DNA of 64,000 bases from Anoplopoma fimbria (GCF_027596085.1 NC_072460.1:12344326-12408325), one strand, 5' to 3'. Numbered from the stretch's first letter, positions 1 to 14,987 are shown. Notes: a model not told the origin generated them from the letters alone. Numbers and translations are program-made.

Positions 1-400
1 ATGTCCTGCTCTACACCCATTGACACCCACTGTCACATCCCAATGACAGCATCCCCCTTTCTCCTCCTGCATGGCACCTGGGCTACATTCTTCCAGCTGA
101 AGTGGCGTCCTGACCTCTCTCTGTTGACTTATCCACGCTGAATGATGTTCGGTTATTCTAGGAGTGTGATGTTGTTTCTGAAACTGATACCCAGTATTTG
201 ATATGTTCACTTTTGCATGTCTCCTAATACAAATGCAGATCAAACATTTCAAACATGACTGTAATAATAACTTAAGATATGGTTTGTTTGCAATTGACAG
301 ATTTATTACGTGTCATACTTCCATAAAAGTATGAATGCATTATCGCAAGGTAATTACTGTTAATTGTAAGAATAACAGAGTGGGACCATTGGTTCCTTTT

Positions 401-403
<3 letters not shown>

Positions 404-470
<67 letters not shown>
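404..470. repeat. (GT)n microsatellite
   Basis: About 33 uninterrupted GT units, followed at 477-490 by a short GATA run. Confidence 0.97.
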
Positions 471-473
<3 letters not shown>

Positions 474-3400
474 ATTTAGATAGATAGATATCATTTTGTC
501 GGCTTTGATTTTGCCATATTGTTTATACATTATTTATATTGTGGTAACTATCCCTTTAGTAACTCTCATAGTATTCTGGGCAGTGTTATAAATCAAGTTT
601 TTATGAATTTCAGTTTTATGGCAATGTTGAATTTTTATATGATTTTTGCATTAATGTGATGATGGCATTTAATTTGCTGGATAAGCCAGAAAAAGACATT
701 TCTGTGAGATTTTTTTTTTAACATTAACTACTTTGTCCATTTTTTTTCTAGGAAATGTATTACATCCTCATCCATAGGATTTTGTCCACCCCTTTTGTTA
801 AAAGCACATATTTTAGATTCCTGACAGGCACTGATTTGCTGAATATGTATTTGAGAGACTCTTCCTTATTGGTGATGTCAAGTGCCAGGGAGAGACATAC
901 GAGACTTGAAGGTTGCACAGTAATGCTATATTCACATTATCCATTATCCTGAAGGTGAACTTCAATATTATTCTAAACATTGGTAGCTGTGTTGTAATCT
1001 TGATTTAACATTAGGCTCTCTTAATCACATTAGCTCTCCTTTTAACCTGCTCTGTTGACAACATATGTCTGTCAGTTTAGGGGTTAGGGTTAGCATGTTT
1101 ACTCATTGTATGTTTTCCACGTATTGGTTGTCTGACGACATGGCCTGTGGATGCTTTCTGGATTGCAGCCCGCTAGTATTGAATGTAGTTGAGTAAATCT
1201 TTTACTCAATTAGCTATGATGACTAAACATTTTAATTTTTGAAATATTTTAAGTTCATGTGTGTAAAAGCCATTTATGAATGGATGCATTCTGCATGTCA
1301 TCACCTTTTATAGGCATTTTTGAGTGTGAGTCCATAAGAACTGCTCCTCTGAACCAAGCGGAAATGCCTGTTCTTTCGTTGCTCCGATAAGAACACAGTC
1401 CTGCCAAATGGCCTCTTAAAAAACCACCCAGTTTTGCTAGCACCCTGTGACCATGGGAACACAATGAGGACCATTCAGCTGGTCTGAGCTGCCGTGGCCA
1501 GGAGCTCTGCTGCCATTTAGGCCATTCAGCAGAACCCAGCCTTTGTGTGCATGTTGGAATGAGCTGCCTTCGTAGCAAGAGTAGGGAGGGGCTGGTGACT
1601 GGTCACACTTGAGAAGATGACGTGTAGTGTGTGTACTACTGATGGGAGTGGTTCACCATTCTCACCGTGCAATCCCTCAGCTGAGTAAGCCAGGGGTAAA
1701 AGGTCATGTCTGGTTCTTCCCTGGAGCCAGCCTACCTGGTTGACATCCATGTGTCAGGAATATTGTACAGAAGTCTTATGTTGCTGACACAAGCAAAATT
1801 CCATATACATTTTTCATCGGAGAGTTAGTTTCTGGTGGTCAGGGGCAAGATGCCATCGTGATTGGCAATCCTTCCCTCTAGAAAGTTCTTAAACTCAGGA
1901 ACACTGACTCATGGTTCAAGTGCTTGTCTGTGTTTATGAACAGATGACATTTCACTCTTTGTTTGCATCTGGGATCAGTTTGTGCAGACAGAGGGACTAG
2001 ATTATTGCCAGTTGCTTCCTTTCTAGGCCAGTCATCCAGTCAACCAGCCAGCCAGCTTTCAGATGCAACAGAAGCAGGGTTGGCTCAGTTTTGTATTAAG
2101 TGAGACGGCCCTCAGCAGAGGATGACAGCTCTGATATGAACGCAGTCTGTATCAGTCATCCATCTTCCTGACCCCAGCCATCAGTGACTGTGTGCAGGAC
2201 AAAGCCTGATGGATCCTTGAGGAAGACTATCCTCCCAACCAGTGAGGAAGACTGTGAAAGGATGTCTTTTATCTCTCTGTGTTAACAGGATATGCAGCAA
2301 ACTGTTGTTTTGGTAAATAGTCAGGCAATGTGCTTATTGTGAGACAGATTGCAGACGTGTGATATACTTCCTCAAACTCATGCTCATGTAGTGCAGAGCT
2401 GTTGTTTATAAGGTGGAGGTCTGGGCTGGCACGAAAAGAGGAATGAGGGCCTCTCACTCTGATTTAAAAAGCTGAAATCCCCTCTCAAGAGAACATGCTT
2501 TGTTGACCACTCTACCAAATGATAGAGCAATACGATTGGGCAATATGTTTAAAATTGACATTGTTAGAATCACAACTTTATTGCACAATTGGCCATCTAG
2601 AGACACTGGAAACAAGGGAAAGGGGACGATTAAATGCAACTAACGTCCCCAGACAAAGCAAATCGGGAACATGGCAGTTACAGACCACTTGACTACTTCC
2701 TGTGTGTTCATAGTGTTTCAGGAAAAAAAAACAATGTTCTTATGCATTTAAACATAGCAACAGCTGTAGACCATGACACTTCCTCATGAGCGTTTTGTAA
2801 CAAAATTATAATAAAGATTGATGATAAAGAAATTGATTTATTGCCCAGTCTTATTGCAAGACAACTTAAAACCCAACACTATAATTTCTCACTGCATTCA
2901 AGTGAGCTTAGAGCAGGGTGTTATTTCTCCGTTAAAGACAGATATAGATATTTGGGTAGTATATTTAGCGCCCAACAGGTCAGAATCCAAAAATGGCGAA
3001 TCATCTTCCTTGTAGCTATTGAGCCAAGGCCTCAGGTCCAAGCAGATGGTTGTGTACTATTGGCAAAGGTCTTTCTTAATGTGTGCTAGTTTGTGTGTTT
3101 GCGCGTACAAATGTGTGTTTGCATGTGTTATAATACTGTTATACTGTGAATAGTTTAGGATGGCTGCAGTCCCTTTTCCTCCTACGGACCTGTTGTAGTC
3201 TGAATTATTCACACGCTCTCATTTGATATCAGGACACCCTCACAGAGCGGCGTGGCAGTGGGAGGACATGTTGGTGTGTGTGGTTAGTAAGCGTGACTTC
3301 TTTACGCTCCCCAGGTAGAAGTTGAGGCATACTTGTGGGAAAAAAAGCTAACCGGCCTCCTTTGAATTAGTGCCAAGAGATGTATTGACATCCCACTCAT

Positions 3401-4962
3401 CATCCCTCCAGACCTGCACATCTCCTCCTACTGTAGAAGATGCTCAACTTATTGAACTAGCTCACGTGTGATGTCAGGCAGGGCTTGGCAATATGGCAGA
3501 TAGGGTATGGTAAATTACATATAAAACATTTTGATTGATGTTCAATGAAATAAAGTCTCGCACTCTCCTCTGTATTGAAGTATATCTAGAAAAACAAAAA
3601 TATTCCTATTTTTTTAATCACAATGTTTAGTGTAGAGTACAGAATTTAGTTAAATGATAACACAATGTGATTTTATTGTCATAGTATTTGCCTCAGTGTC
3701 GGGACCCTTGTGTTACTGCACTGTTGAAGTCTGAGAAAAGACACATGTCATAGTGGGAGAGTGTCTGCAGAGTGCCGCGAAGGGCCTTGGTTGAAGCACC
3801 TGCACGAACAAGCATCCTCTCTTCTGAGGTACCCTTGAGCAGGCCTCAATCACTGAAATGGTGCTGACCTTGTGGAGGAAGGCCCGTTATTGTCGTTCCC
3901 TACAGTCTATGAATATAAGTTCACATTACTCTCAACATTATCATTCATCTGTTGATGTGATATGTCCCCTTTTTGCTGCTCGTTGGAAATCCGTGAGTCA
4001 CTGTAATTAGGCGTGCCCTCTTCTCCGGGGCATATCCATCCGCCACAAAGTGAGAGAACCTGTTTAAGCCTCCTTTCTCACCTGGCTGTTTACTCAGTTT
4101 GCTGCGATCTGTGACTCATCATAAGTGAAGAATTACTGGGGATTTTGAGATGTCAGACCCTTTCTCCCAGTCTGAACAACACCCACCTTCATTCACTGCT
4201 TGACCTACCTGTGATCCCGACTGGGCTGACGGTGACGGTGAAGCACCTCTCTGACGTTGCATTGCACAATCACTTGTTGCTTTCATGGCCTGCAGTCATT
4301 TAGTCAGGGACCCGGGCTGTGACACACCAGATAATGTTGACTGACTCACACTCTGATTTATAGCCTCCTGGACTAAATGATAAACACATTGATAGCAAAA
4401 CAGAAATCATGTTGTGTCTTTTGTTGTTGTCAGACTGTGGGAGCTGATGCAGAGTCCCCCCAATGTACCGGCAGGCTATCCGCTGCCCGGCGGGCCATGT
4501 GACCGTGCTAATGCTGAAGAATGCTCTTGTGAATATAAATAGACCTGGCTGGCAAGACAAATTCGCTTTCATGCCTGAGGAGGAGAAAACAAGCATCTCT
4601 TTGACACAAAAGCTCCGTCTTTATTGCAGCGGAGGCCACCCTCTCAAAGTCCCAAAGAGTCAGTCCCTAATTGTGTGCATTTTTTTTTCTCGCTGAGGCT
4701 AATGTTTTTGGCTACTAGACAGGAGCCAGTAGCAAACACTTGCACATCTAACCACTAGATGCTTGGCCGCTACATGTGGGTCACTGTTACGTCCCTGGGT
4801 TGTGTGGGAAATACCACGGTCGTTTGAGAACTGCCATTCTCAGGCCCATCAGCTTGCTGTCTGACCCATGTAGAAAGTTGCTATAGGTCTGCTAATTGTT
4901 AAAGCATCATACCAGTGGTTCTAGATGTTTTTAGCATGTTGCCTACAGATCGTGTATTATTA

Positions 4963-5511
4963 AACAGGCCCTATTATGCTATTTTCCGGGTGCATATTTT
5001 TTATCTCAAGTTACAGTTACAACATGTTTACATGAGTTAATGCTCATAATCCGCCTTGTTTTTCTCATCCTGGCTGTCCTGCAGCATCTCTTCTCACCCT
5101 CTCTCTGAAATGCTCCGTTGTAGCGCTTGCTCTTCCCTCCAGAAACTAAAGTCTGCCCTGATTGGTCAGCTAGCCCGCTCTGTTGTGATTGGTCAAAGTT
5201 TCACATTTCAAAAAAACTCTTCCTCCGGAGCTTCAGCGCCGTCTCTCTCTTTCGTTGATTGAGGGCCAAACTAGCCGGAAGGAGTTTAACATCACTTCTG
5301 TAACATTGTGACCTCATAAAGTTACGGAAGTGAAGGATAGAATTCAATGGAGCCGTTTCAGGCAGCTCAGGAGCTTCTGAGGGGGAGGGTAACTCCTTTT
5401 AGGCGTGGACTTCAGCTTTTACACTCTACGGACCTTTTACATGTACAAAAATATATATGACACACTAAAGAAGAGGGAAAAAGTGGAAAAGCATAATAGA
5501 GCCACTTTAAC
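4963..5511. mobile_element. hAT-like miniature inverted-repeat element
   Basis: The left end (GGCCCTATTATGCT) and the right end, read in reverse complement (GGCTCTATTATGCT), form near-perfect terminal inverted repeats about 549 bases apart. The flanks share ATTATTA (4956-4962 and 5512-5518), a likely target-site duplication. The interior has no transposase frame, so the element is non-autonomous. From memory, the end motifs are widespread in fish introns. Confidence 0.75.
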
Positions 5512-5572
5512 ATTATTACTGATGAAATTATGCTATGAGTTTCGGTACTTCATTGCTGTAGCAATTTGGTCA

Positions 5573-5573
<1 letters not shown>

Positions 5574-5614
<41 letters not shown>
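5574..5614. repeat. (TTA)n microsatellite
   Basis: About 13 TTA units, 60 bases beyond the right end of the miniature element. Confidence 0.95.
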
Positions 5615-8609
5615 GGTGATAAAGGTGCAGGTAAGGAGTGTGAACAACCTTACCTGCTGGTGTGTCCACTGCTTGAGAGAATCATTGAAGATTGGACCAG
5701 CAGCTGTTGTGATGCAGGAAACAACCAGATTTACGTTGATTCTTTCTCTGTGTTCATGTTTGCTTGATAGTCAGCTTCCAGATATGTTTTTTCGATAACA
5801 AACAAGTCTGTTCACTCATGTCTCTAATGTCGTTGAGCAGTTCAAACGTATCTGTAAATGTCAACATGGTTTGTATTAGATTGAGAACGGAGGGGTCCTA
5901 GTAAGGAGGCTAAAGGGACTTTTCTGATATTTGGATCATAAAAGACATTGTTTTCCTTTTAGTAATAAAACTCTAGTAACAATGATCTGTAAATATGACT
6001 GTGTATAATAACTCTAAAAATGACCAGAGCCTATATGCCTTTAAGCCTGCTGTCTTTTATAAATCGTGTTATTCAAAGTCTTTCTGTCTCTCATTTGGGC
6101 TCTTCAGCTGATCAGTTATAGCTGATCATTACAGCCTTTGTAGAACGCAGGGTATTTTCTCAGCAGCTGGTCGGTTTCTATATATGAAAGCGCAGGTCTG
6201 CGTCACAGGAAGGGCTGATGGGAAACCAGAGCTCAGGGGTAAACCAGTCCCGCTGTATATGTACAATGAAAGTTTCCAAAAGGTCAACTGCTTTCTCCGT
6301 CGGTCACTCATTGGGTAGTTGTATTTTTTTTTCTTTTGGACTCGTGCCTTACATTTGAATAGTTCTCTTCCTTATTCTTGTGCGGAGCCAAAGGGTTATC
6401 GAAAAAAGTAGAAGTCCTCAGGAAGCCCCTCAATAAGCTGATGTGTATCTCCCCTCTTGGCCCCTCAGAGCACATTGTGCTGGAGTTTGGCTTGAAGTCT
6501 TAGACCCCCTTAATTCAACTCTCCAGAGAATGATGTAAAACAAATGCCCTGAAAACACATAGAATGGGTGTGGCTTCAACCGGTTAATCCTCAACTGTAA
6601 ATAGCACGGGCCATGTTGTATGAATTGTATGTTCATAGCCTTGAATGGAAACATTAGGTTAATAATTAGAATCACCGCTACAGTTCTGGCTGTGCTGACC
6701 AAAGTCATTTCCTGGAGATTTGCTTTTGAGATTGGTTGTTTGTTGCTAAGTATGAGTATAGGACTAGATTTGTAATGCTAGCATTGATTTAGACTCTGTT
6801 TAGATGGTGTGTGGAACTAAAGATACGCCAATAGTGACAGTATATCAACACAGTATTTCGCATATTCCTATACCTGTAGGAGGCCCTTGATCTACAGTAG
6901 GTGTTTGTCGTGCTACATGCTCCCAAAGACGATGACAACACGCTGACACACTGTTGTCTGGATGTTATTTAAATCGGCTGGCTGTGATTGTGATGAAACA
7001 GCCTTAAGAGTTAAAGTTAAATCCTAAGATTATCCAAACACTTTCTCTCGAGACTGTGTGTGCTGACATCAAGTGAGAACGTCATGTCTGACTCTAAAAA
7101 ACTATGTTCATACTACTGTACTTACTTGAAAGTTTGTACATCCTTTTCTAAAACCTCTCGGCCATTTCTGAATAATTTTGGTTACATAGAAAGCATAGAG
7201 TGTTCCTGTACTACTGCATTCCCTCCAAAAAAACATGGCAATATTTTATTAGTGTCTTTACAGTTCAAACTTGCATGTCAGACTTACATGTGCAATGCTT
7301 TCACTTTGCAGTGAGTTTCAAGTTCTGTTTTTGGCGGCGTGGTTTTCAAATTTACCTGCATTTGCGAAGTTACATTTCCTTAAGTCGTATCAGGATCAAA
7401 CCAGTTTTAGTTGCTGCACGTTTAGGTCTCTCACCTTTATTTCATATGTCAGTACTCTTCCATCTAATCCCCTTACCTAGCCGTGTTGTAGTGAGTAGCT
7501 TGTTGCTAACACCGCCTCACTAGCATTCCCCTGTGACCTTGCACCTTCACTTCCACGTGAAGTGACATGTTTTCACTGACGCAAAGGTTTGTGTATATTA
7601 GAGCTTTGACGGACCACATTTACTTTTAACACATGCTGAACATCCCCGCACATTCAGAGCCATCGTTTTCAGAGCGGCGGTAGATGCCCGTCATGATGAC
7701 AGGCTGTTTAATGACTGTGAGCTGTGGGTGGTGGGAGGTCAGGACCATGAGCTGTCCAGAGAGTGGAACATAGGCAATAAGGCCTGTGTGGTTTAAGTGC
7801 CAGCTGTAGACTCAACACCTCAGGATGTGAGTGTTACTCACATGCCACCCCTTTCGTGTTAAGACCTTATACTATTAATTTAATGAGTCAGCTGTCTGGT
7901 TAACATTCCTCCTGTATTAATGTCCTATTTTAACCCCATCATCCATGAGCAATTAAGCGGTGGATGAGCATCATTGGTACATATGTCTTCTAGGGATGAA
8001 ACATAGCTAGGATGTTGCTAAACCAAGCTCAGTGTGTATGGTTAAATGTTCTCTAGTGTTCTCACTGACCACATGTGGACAACAGAACAGCCAGATGTCG
8101 GCTCAGTTGATGTATAATTCTCAGTGAACCATAGGTCAGGTCTGTTGCACACTTCTAGCCCCTGTTTATCTGAACTACAACACTACCACAGTGGAACTCA
8201 ATACGTCTGACTCACTTTCACTGCTCAGTACACTCTGGTTACCCAGCAATGCTGAAACACTGGTCTGTCAAGCAGGTAACCAGCCAGGATACCTTGGTCT
8301 AAGTACGTGTGTACTTTGTTTTTCATGTTAATTACAGTGCAATGAACTAGGTCAGAGTCAACCTACTGACATGGTTACATTACCCTCATACTTAAAATAA
8401 ACGAGCTAGAAGAGAAAGTGACTAAATGACTTGCACAGGTCAATTTATACAGTGGAAAAACTTTTTTCACAGACATTTGAACTTGTCATAGTACAAAAAA
8501 GCACAGGTGTTACTAATAACATCAATGCTGACTAATCAATCTTATAAGTAACAGCTGTGCTTTAACCACTATGATAGAGAGAGTGAACGGCAGTGAATAC
8601 AACAAAGGA

Positions 8610-8690
8610 CTTGAGGCTGAAATCAAACCCAGGACATGGCGGTCATATGGCATGCACTCTAACCACTGGGCTACTAATGCGCTCTATCAC
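8610..8690 (-). repeat. tRNA-derived SINE fragment
   Basis: On the minus strand an A-box-like stretch (TAGCCCAGTGGTTAGAGTGC, 8673-8654) is followed 43 bases on by a B-box-like GGGTTTGATTTC (8630-8619). That is the spacing found in tRNA genes. The T-stem does not pair and no acceptor stem is visible, so this is a decayed SINE head rather than a functional tRNA. Confidence 0.55.
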
Positions 8691-11600
8691 TATTATTCTC
8701 AAGCAATTTTTGTACGTAGTGACAGATAATCCAGTGAGCGGCAGGGTAGCTAGCTAATCTGACCAGAAAGTGATCTGGGATTTGGCCTCTCGCTTTATAT
8801 AGTCTCACTCACGTGTGCACCCACAGTAAAACAACAAACATGCAACCCGTTAGCTAACAGCTCATTGAGGTTGTAGTGTTATTAAAGGCAGACTGACTGA
8901 AGAATTAAATACATTAACCTTGTACTAACATACAACCCACTTGTGGCTATCCGGAGACAGCTGTCCTGTCTGACGTCAGATATGAGCCATCCACAGTTGC
9001 TCACCAGTCTTATCACTTTGATATCAAGTGTTTCTTTACAACAGTTTATCAGTGTCACGTTGTAAATCATGCCTGTTGTTGGGAAATACTGTGACCCGAA
9101 TCAGTGTGTGAGAGTATATTAAAAGGTGAGCATCACTAATAAAAAGGGATTATCAAATTTTAATGAAAGGTAAATTAAGGAGTCCGCAATCAGTGACATG
9201 AATTGGATTACGGAGGACATTTTTAGTCTGTCTTTTTTAATGCTGTTACTGTCACCCAGCTTAAAACTCCACTATACTTACACAGCTGGCTCAAGAGGGC
9301 TGTATCCGCCAATATAAAATGCACAATGTAATAGAAGTAATGGAGGAAGTAGGGCAGTGCTCAGTCTGCACTCAAACAGAATATGAATGCTTTAAAAGCT
9401 TGGAAGGAACATTAGTTTTATTTCTTTGGCAAAAACAACTCCAGGATGCTAACTGTCCAGTCTGATTGCTGGATGTTTCTTTGGGTTTGTGGATAAAGCC
9501 TAATCTTGGTTTGATCCTATTAGGACCAACACAATCGAGCTGAAGTGTTTTCATCCCGTACAGGAAGGTCTGATTTGATGAAACGATTAGGTGTTTGAGG
9601 TGGAGTTTTAATTTAAATTTGGCCAGCATGTGTGTCGGTGTGCTTGTTTGTGTGCATGACATGTGTCTTACAATGATGAAAGTGTTTCTAAGGCTTAGCT
9701 GAAGGAATAAGCGATGGTCTCAGATTCAGGGGACTTACACAGTGACTTTGATGTGTTTATATACTTGTGTGCCTTGTCTTTCGGTCTTTGTCTTTATTGT
9801 TCCCTCTAGTTTCCTTTAAGCCCCACCTTGCTGCTTTCCTACCAGTGCCTCTTACATGCTTTCACTTTCAGTTTTCGATACCACTACTCACACCTTTTAT
9901 TACATCCTCTGTGCTGCTCACTCCCTTAGCTCATTACCTTCTGTAATGGCGAACACAGGTGTTGCACATCTTTGATTGTAGAGCTGTTACATCCCATTGG
10001 AGTTTTTCACTTGAACTGATCTGTGCTAAAATGCAGATCTCAGTCTGCTTATTCTTCTCTTGTCTGTATAGTAAAAGGGGCAGTAATATGAAAATGGGTG
10101 CACAGCTACAGATAGACTAAAAGGAAATGATACAATATGCCATTTAATAATACTCCTCATTATACAGTAATAAATGATGACTAACCACAGATGTTGCCCA
10201 ACTCAATCAATCATGATTTGACAGTTCAGTTAACAGTCAACACCTGATGGCTCCTCCCTTTATGCAACCAAATACGAACCACTTCCACTGGAGATTCTAT
10301 CACACTCCCAAATTAAACTCCCTCCGCCTTTTTCTCAGCTGGACGGCAGATTTTTTTCTTCCATCTGGAGATTACTTCATCCTTTATGTCTGCCTGAAAA
10401 CCCCCACATGGGCTAACTGGGTCCCAGAAGAATTGTAGGCCTGCTTTTGGAGTGGAAAACATTGGTCCTGGAGTCGGGAGGCCTTTGTATAAATGTTTCA
10501 GTCTCTTACCAGACATGAACAAATTACCCACTGAGACTGAGACCTGAATGTTGCTGATATTTGATAACTGTGATTCATCTGTGGAGTCCCTACAGACTTT
10601 CATCTGTAGGGAAAAAATGATAAGGCAAATAAATACTCTGTATTTCTTATGATACTGTGAGGATGACAATTGACCAACAAAGTTGGTTTATAAAATGTGA
10701 AAAATGCCTGTAAATTTGAGACTAAGACTCCAAAACCTAAAGATATTCAATTTAGAATTGGCTATTTTTCTTCTTGTCTAACTGCTTCCATTGAAGAGCT
10801 AAGCTATGGAAATTAGCTTCTAACATCCACTTAAAGCTAACGTCCAGGTGCAAATAAATGGCCTTGGTGTCAGGCTCATTCATTTGCATTTCCTGCCGAA
10901 TGCTATTTACCCATGTTCTCAGCACAGTCTGCTCGTTGTTTTGTGTTTCTGCTCTATAAATAAGATCCTGTGGGGGAAGTTGGTTCCTCTCTCAGCCCCT
11001 GTGTTTATGTGTGTTGTTGTATATAAATGTACGTACTGTGACTGTTTGTGGGAGAATTTCTGTTTGTGGCTTTGCTCTGTGTTGTCATGTGCTCACCAAG
11101 ACCATACTTCAGACGAGTGTTCTTTTGGTGGTATCTATTTCTCGTAAATTGAGTTGTAACAGTGTTGCATGTTAGCATCTCATTTACTACGGACAATAAA
11201 CACCTGATAGACAAAGACATCTTTGTGCAGATCAAACCAGTATCGCTGGATCATGACCTCACAGAGTTAGAAAATAGTCCTACGCTACGGGCTCGGAGGC
11301 TAGTCTCAGTTCAGACATGTTTGTCATCTATCCTTTTGACCACACAAGTCCACACAAATGTCCAGACGGAGCGTTGTAATCTGTTAGGTTAGATGTAATC
11401 TCAGATTACAGATTTACACATAAACCGTAAATGTGAACGCTGGATGATTCTCACAACATGAGCGGGAGGTTTTATTTATTTATCTGTGTAATCGAGGTAG
11501 TTATTCTCATGGACCTGTGTGTGTTTGTGTCATGTTTTTTTCAGTAGCCTGTGTGTGTCTTCAGAGAGAGGAACCGATACTATGAGGCAAGAGGAAACCA

Positions 11601-14226
11601 TGGGTGACAGAGTCATGTTGCTTCCTACCAGAGCTGGATACCACCAGACTAATCTGACCACAGTAATTATAGGGCTTCAACAGTGGGGAGGGGGATAATT
11701 ATGTGTGTGTATGCAAGGAGCTCGCAGTGGGCTGTGTTTGCAAAATTACCAGAATACGACACCAACCATATTTAATGAGATAAAATATCAGTGTTACAAC
11801 ATCCTCAACAGAGAAGCAGAAAACTGGCTCAGTGTTTTTTGTTCATACCCGTTCTTAGTGTCGTTGAGGGTGCTGGGGGGCTTATCAGCTGAGTCCTGAA
11901 GCCATTTAGAATCCCCCCCCACCACACTGACACACACAAATGATGTACCGCTGCTGTACCTAACTGACTTTAATCTGATTGTTCCTGTGTGTGTTGGTCA
12001 GGTTGGTGGATGGGCGGGTGTTACCTCCAGTTTAGACTCTCTCCTGTCTGCTGGCATCGACTATTAGCTCATCATTGTGTCTATGAGAGGACACATTAGC
12101 CCAGCAGTGACCTCTGACTGTTATTGAGACCCCCGGGATCTGTGCTGGCTCATCATTCATATTGTTTTGGTAAACTGTTGGGAGTGTTTTCATCATCTGG
12201 TCCCAGGGTTGCTGGCGTTCATATACTGCCATGTTCATCCATAACCCAGGGGGCTTCCGCTATACTTTAAAAACAACGAAAGGCTTTTTCAAGATGCCAG
12301 TGGGCTTTTAATTTAAGAAAATGTGCTCTGACCACAGAACAGATGGAAAACTTTGGCATTAAATAGTGCTTCACTCAGCCTCTCGGGCACAGCGGAGCAT
12401 TTTACAAAATTGAAAACGTTTTTTCACGAGTCAAGTCATATCAGTTAAGAAGTAAAAGGATTGTTGCGTCGCAGTATAGAAGTTGGCAGCAGGTGTTACT
12501 CTGATTGAAAGAATAGCCGGGAAGCACTCTGGCTTTGTTGTTGGAGTTTTATGTAGACGTCTGAGACTTCTACCAAAGTGCTGTTTCCCGATAGTGGCAG
12601 CTGGAATTAAACTGTTTGTTCAGATTATTAACCTCAACCAAAAAAACAAAAACTTTCAAGTCCTCTTCTAATTCCAATGTTAATTTCACACATTGCTGAA
12701 TGACCTGGAGTCTTGCATAAGGTTTTAGCTGCTTCGGGTGAGGATTTGTCCCAGTTCATTTGAGTTCCATTGTGTATTCTCCCCACACAGCATGTGTGTA
12801 TAACCATAACCTCAGTCCTTCCTTCCCAGCCCTCTCTGGCTGTGTGCTGTTTATTACTCATTATTTATTCTTCCTTGATGTGGTTTGAGTGTTTCTCTTT
12901 AGGTTTTTTTGAGAAGTAGTGACCTAAGATACAACATTTTAAGTACGTTAGCTCCAGCCAGGCAGTCATATGATTCAACATATCGGTTGCACGGAAAAAC
13001 CCAATGGAAACGACTATCAACACATTAATGTTAAGCCTTGAAGTATTATGGCATCAGGACAGCTAATGTTTTAGAAGGATTCCTTTCACGTAAACCATAA
13101 TCTGAATGTAGTGGGCCATTTAATCTTATAGATCCACCAGTTTAAGGCACCAGTTTACTTTATCGATTTTGGAAAATTTGGAAACATTACTCCTTCAACA
13201 CCAAAGTTTAAGCTTTTTTTAGAACAAGCAACATGTCACCTATAAACTAAAGTCACAAAATCCCTTCTGAAAACCATTATTAACCAGAATTTGGCAGCCG
13301 ATTTGTAGAAATCTGAGAATATGTATTTGTTGGCCTCAACCACCATGATGAGCGAACCCATGAGCTGCACGAACACAAAAGGCTGTAATGTGCTGGAGAA
13401 TGCCAGTGCAGATTAAAACTGGCCTGTAATGCCTGGATGCACAACGTGTGCTGTAAAATCCCCTCTATGTCGTAATGTAGCTTTCTGTAATAATTATTGG
13501 TGTGACTGGTAATGCCGTTTAAGAGTGTTTATCCCCTCTGTGACCCTTTGCCGTCAGATGTGAGAGGATCAGCCCTCTATCTGGCTTGCCCTGAGGTCAG
13601 AGGTCAACAGCAGGAGTTTAGAGGAAGAGACAGAGGGTCACTGTCATCGTGACTTGTATGAGCTCTGAAACAGCCATATTGGTTTAAACAACCAGCTTGA
13701 TGAAGACCCACTTTAACGCCTAGATGACAGGAGGAAGGATTATAATGATTGCTTACAGGAAGTAGATGACATTTGTCACTGAAATGACACGTCTTAGAGA
13801 CATTTTTACACACACTTATCTAAACCTGCCTCTAGCATCACTACAATGTCGAGCAGGTCCAGCATACGCCCGGGCAACAAAACACACATGATCCTGGTTT
13901 GACACACTGACACACATATCACAGAGAGGGCCTGTAATGCAACTCTGCTCCGGGCTCAGTCAGCATTCACTGCTCTGTTTACTGTAGCACCCCTTAACCT
14001 GCAACAGCTGTGCATACACACATGTACACACAAATATTTTGCTTCCTGCGCCTCAGAGGGGTTTTTGGCCAATGGGGCTAGCTGTCCTGGCCAGTTGGCC
14101 CTCGCTGTTAGCGTTGGTGTTCTCCAATCAGCACATTCCTCCTTCTCCAGACAGACACAGGGAGACGATTTTGGCAGCACACACACAGGGTGGGGTAACG
14201 CTCATATCCTGTCCCCTGACCTCAGA

Positions 14227-14227
<1 letters not shown>

Positions 14228-14312
<85 letters not shown>
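14228..14312. repeat. (CA)n microsatellite
   Basis: About 42 uninterrupted CA units in dip2b intron 1. Confidence 0.97.
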
Positions 14313-14314
<2 letters not shown>

Positions 14315-14895
14315 TACTGTTTCGCTCATGCTCGCACTCAAAACCCCACATTCTTGCTCTCGAAACTTACAGCTTTTCCTCTGTTTTCAAGCAGCTGTCA
14401 CATTCACTCTTTCAACCCGAAGTCCTCGGTGTCTCTGCCCACTGCTCCGTCCACAAAGCCAGTGTGGTGGTGCCAGTCCACGCCTGTTGTTATGCCCTCA
14501 CACTAATACAGACTCTCCTCTGTCTGTGTTAATGACCCTCCCTCCCTCCATCTTTCCATCCCTCCCTTCCTCCCTCCGGGGCACCACTTGGACACCGGGA
14601 CAGGGATTTACAGAACCCCATCTCCAACAACAATGAGGTGCCAGTCCATCACAATCAATCTGCTGCTGATTGCTGATTGATTGTTGATGTCCGCCTGTGA
14701 GTGTTTTCCTGGCTTGTAGCATTTGCTGAAGAGAAGAACAAACAAAGAAACAGTGACTGTAACGGACGTTTGCTGCTGTGCTTTCATCCCAAGTACATTT
14801 AAGGCCATGTGTGTTCCCAGGCATGAACTCAGAGCTGACTGCCGGCCAACCCATTTGAGCTCTCTTATGCCGACAATGACGAGCACTCAGCATTC

Positions 14896-14984
<89 letters not shown>
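14896..14984. repeat. (CA)n microsatellite
   Basis: About 44 uninterrupted CA units, some 580 bases beyond the previous CA array and in the same orientation. Confidence 0.97.

Positions 14985-14987
<3 letters not shown>

Noticed and set aside
1078..1095. Telomere-like GGGTTAGGGTTAG
   Set aside because: Only two units; far too short to indicate an interstitial telomere tract.
1255..1750. Minus-strand frames of 107 and 74 codons in dip2b intron 1
   Set aside because: No recognisable protein, no matching splice sites, and overlapping frames of similar length on the same strand.
8619..8676. Intact tRNA gene on the minus strand
   Set aside because: The A and B boxes are spaced correctly but the T-stem and acceptor stem do not pair.
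14039..14532. Open frames of about 155 codons on the plus strand
   Set aside because: Their length comes from translating the CA array as His-Thr repeats; no splice or protein support.
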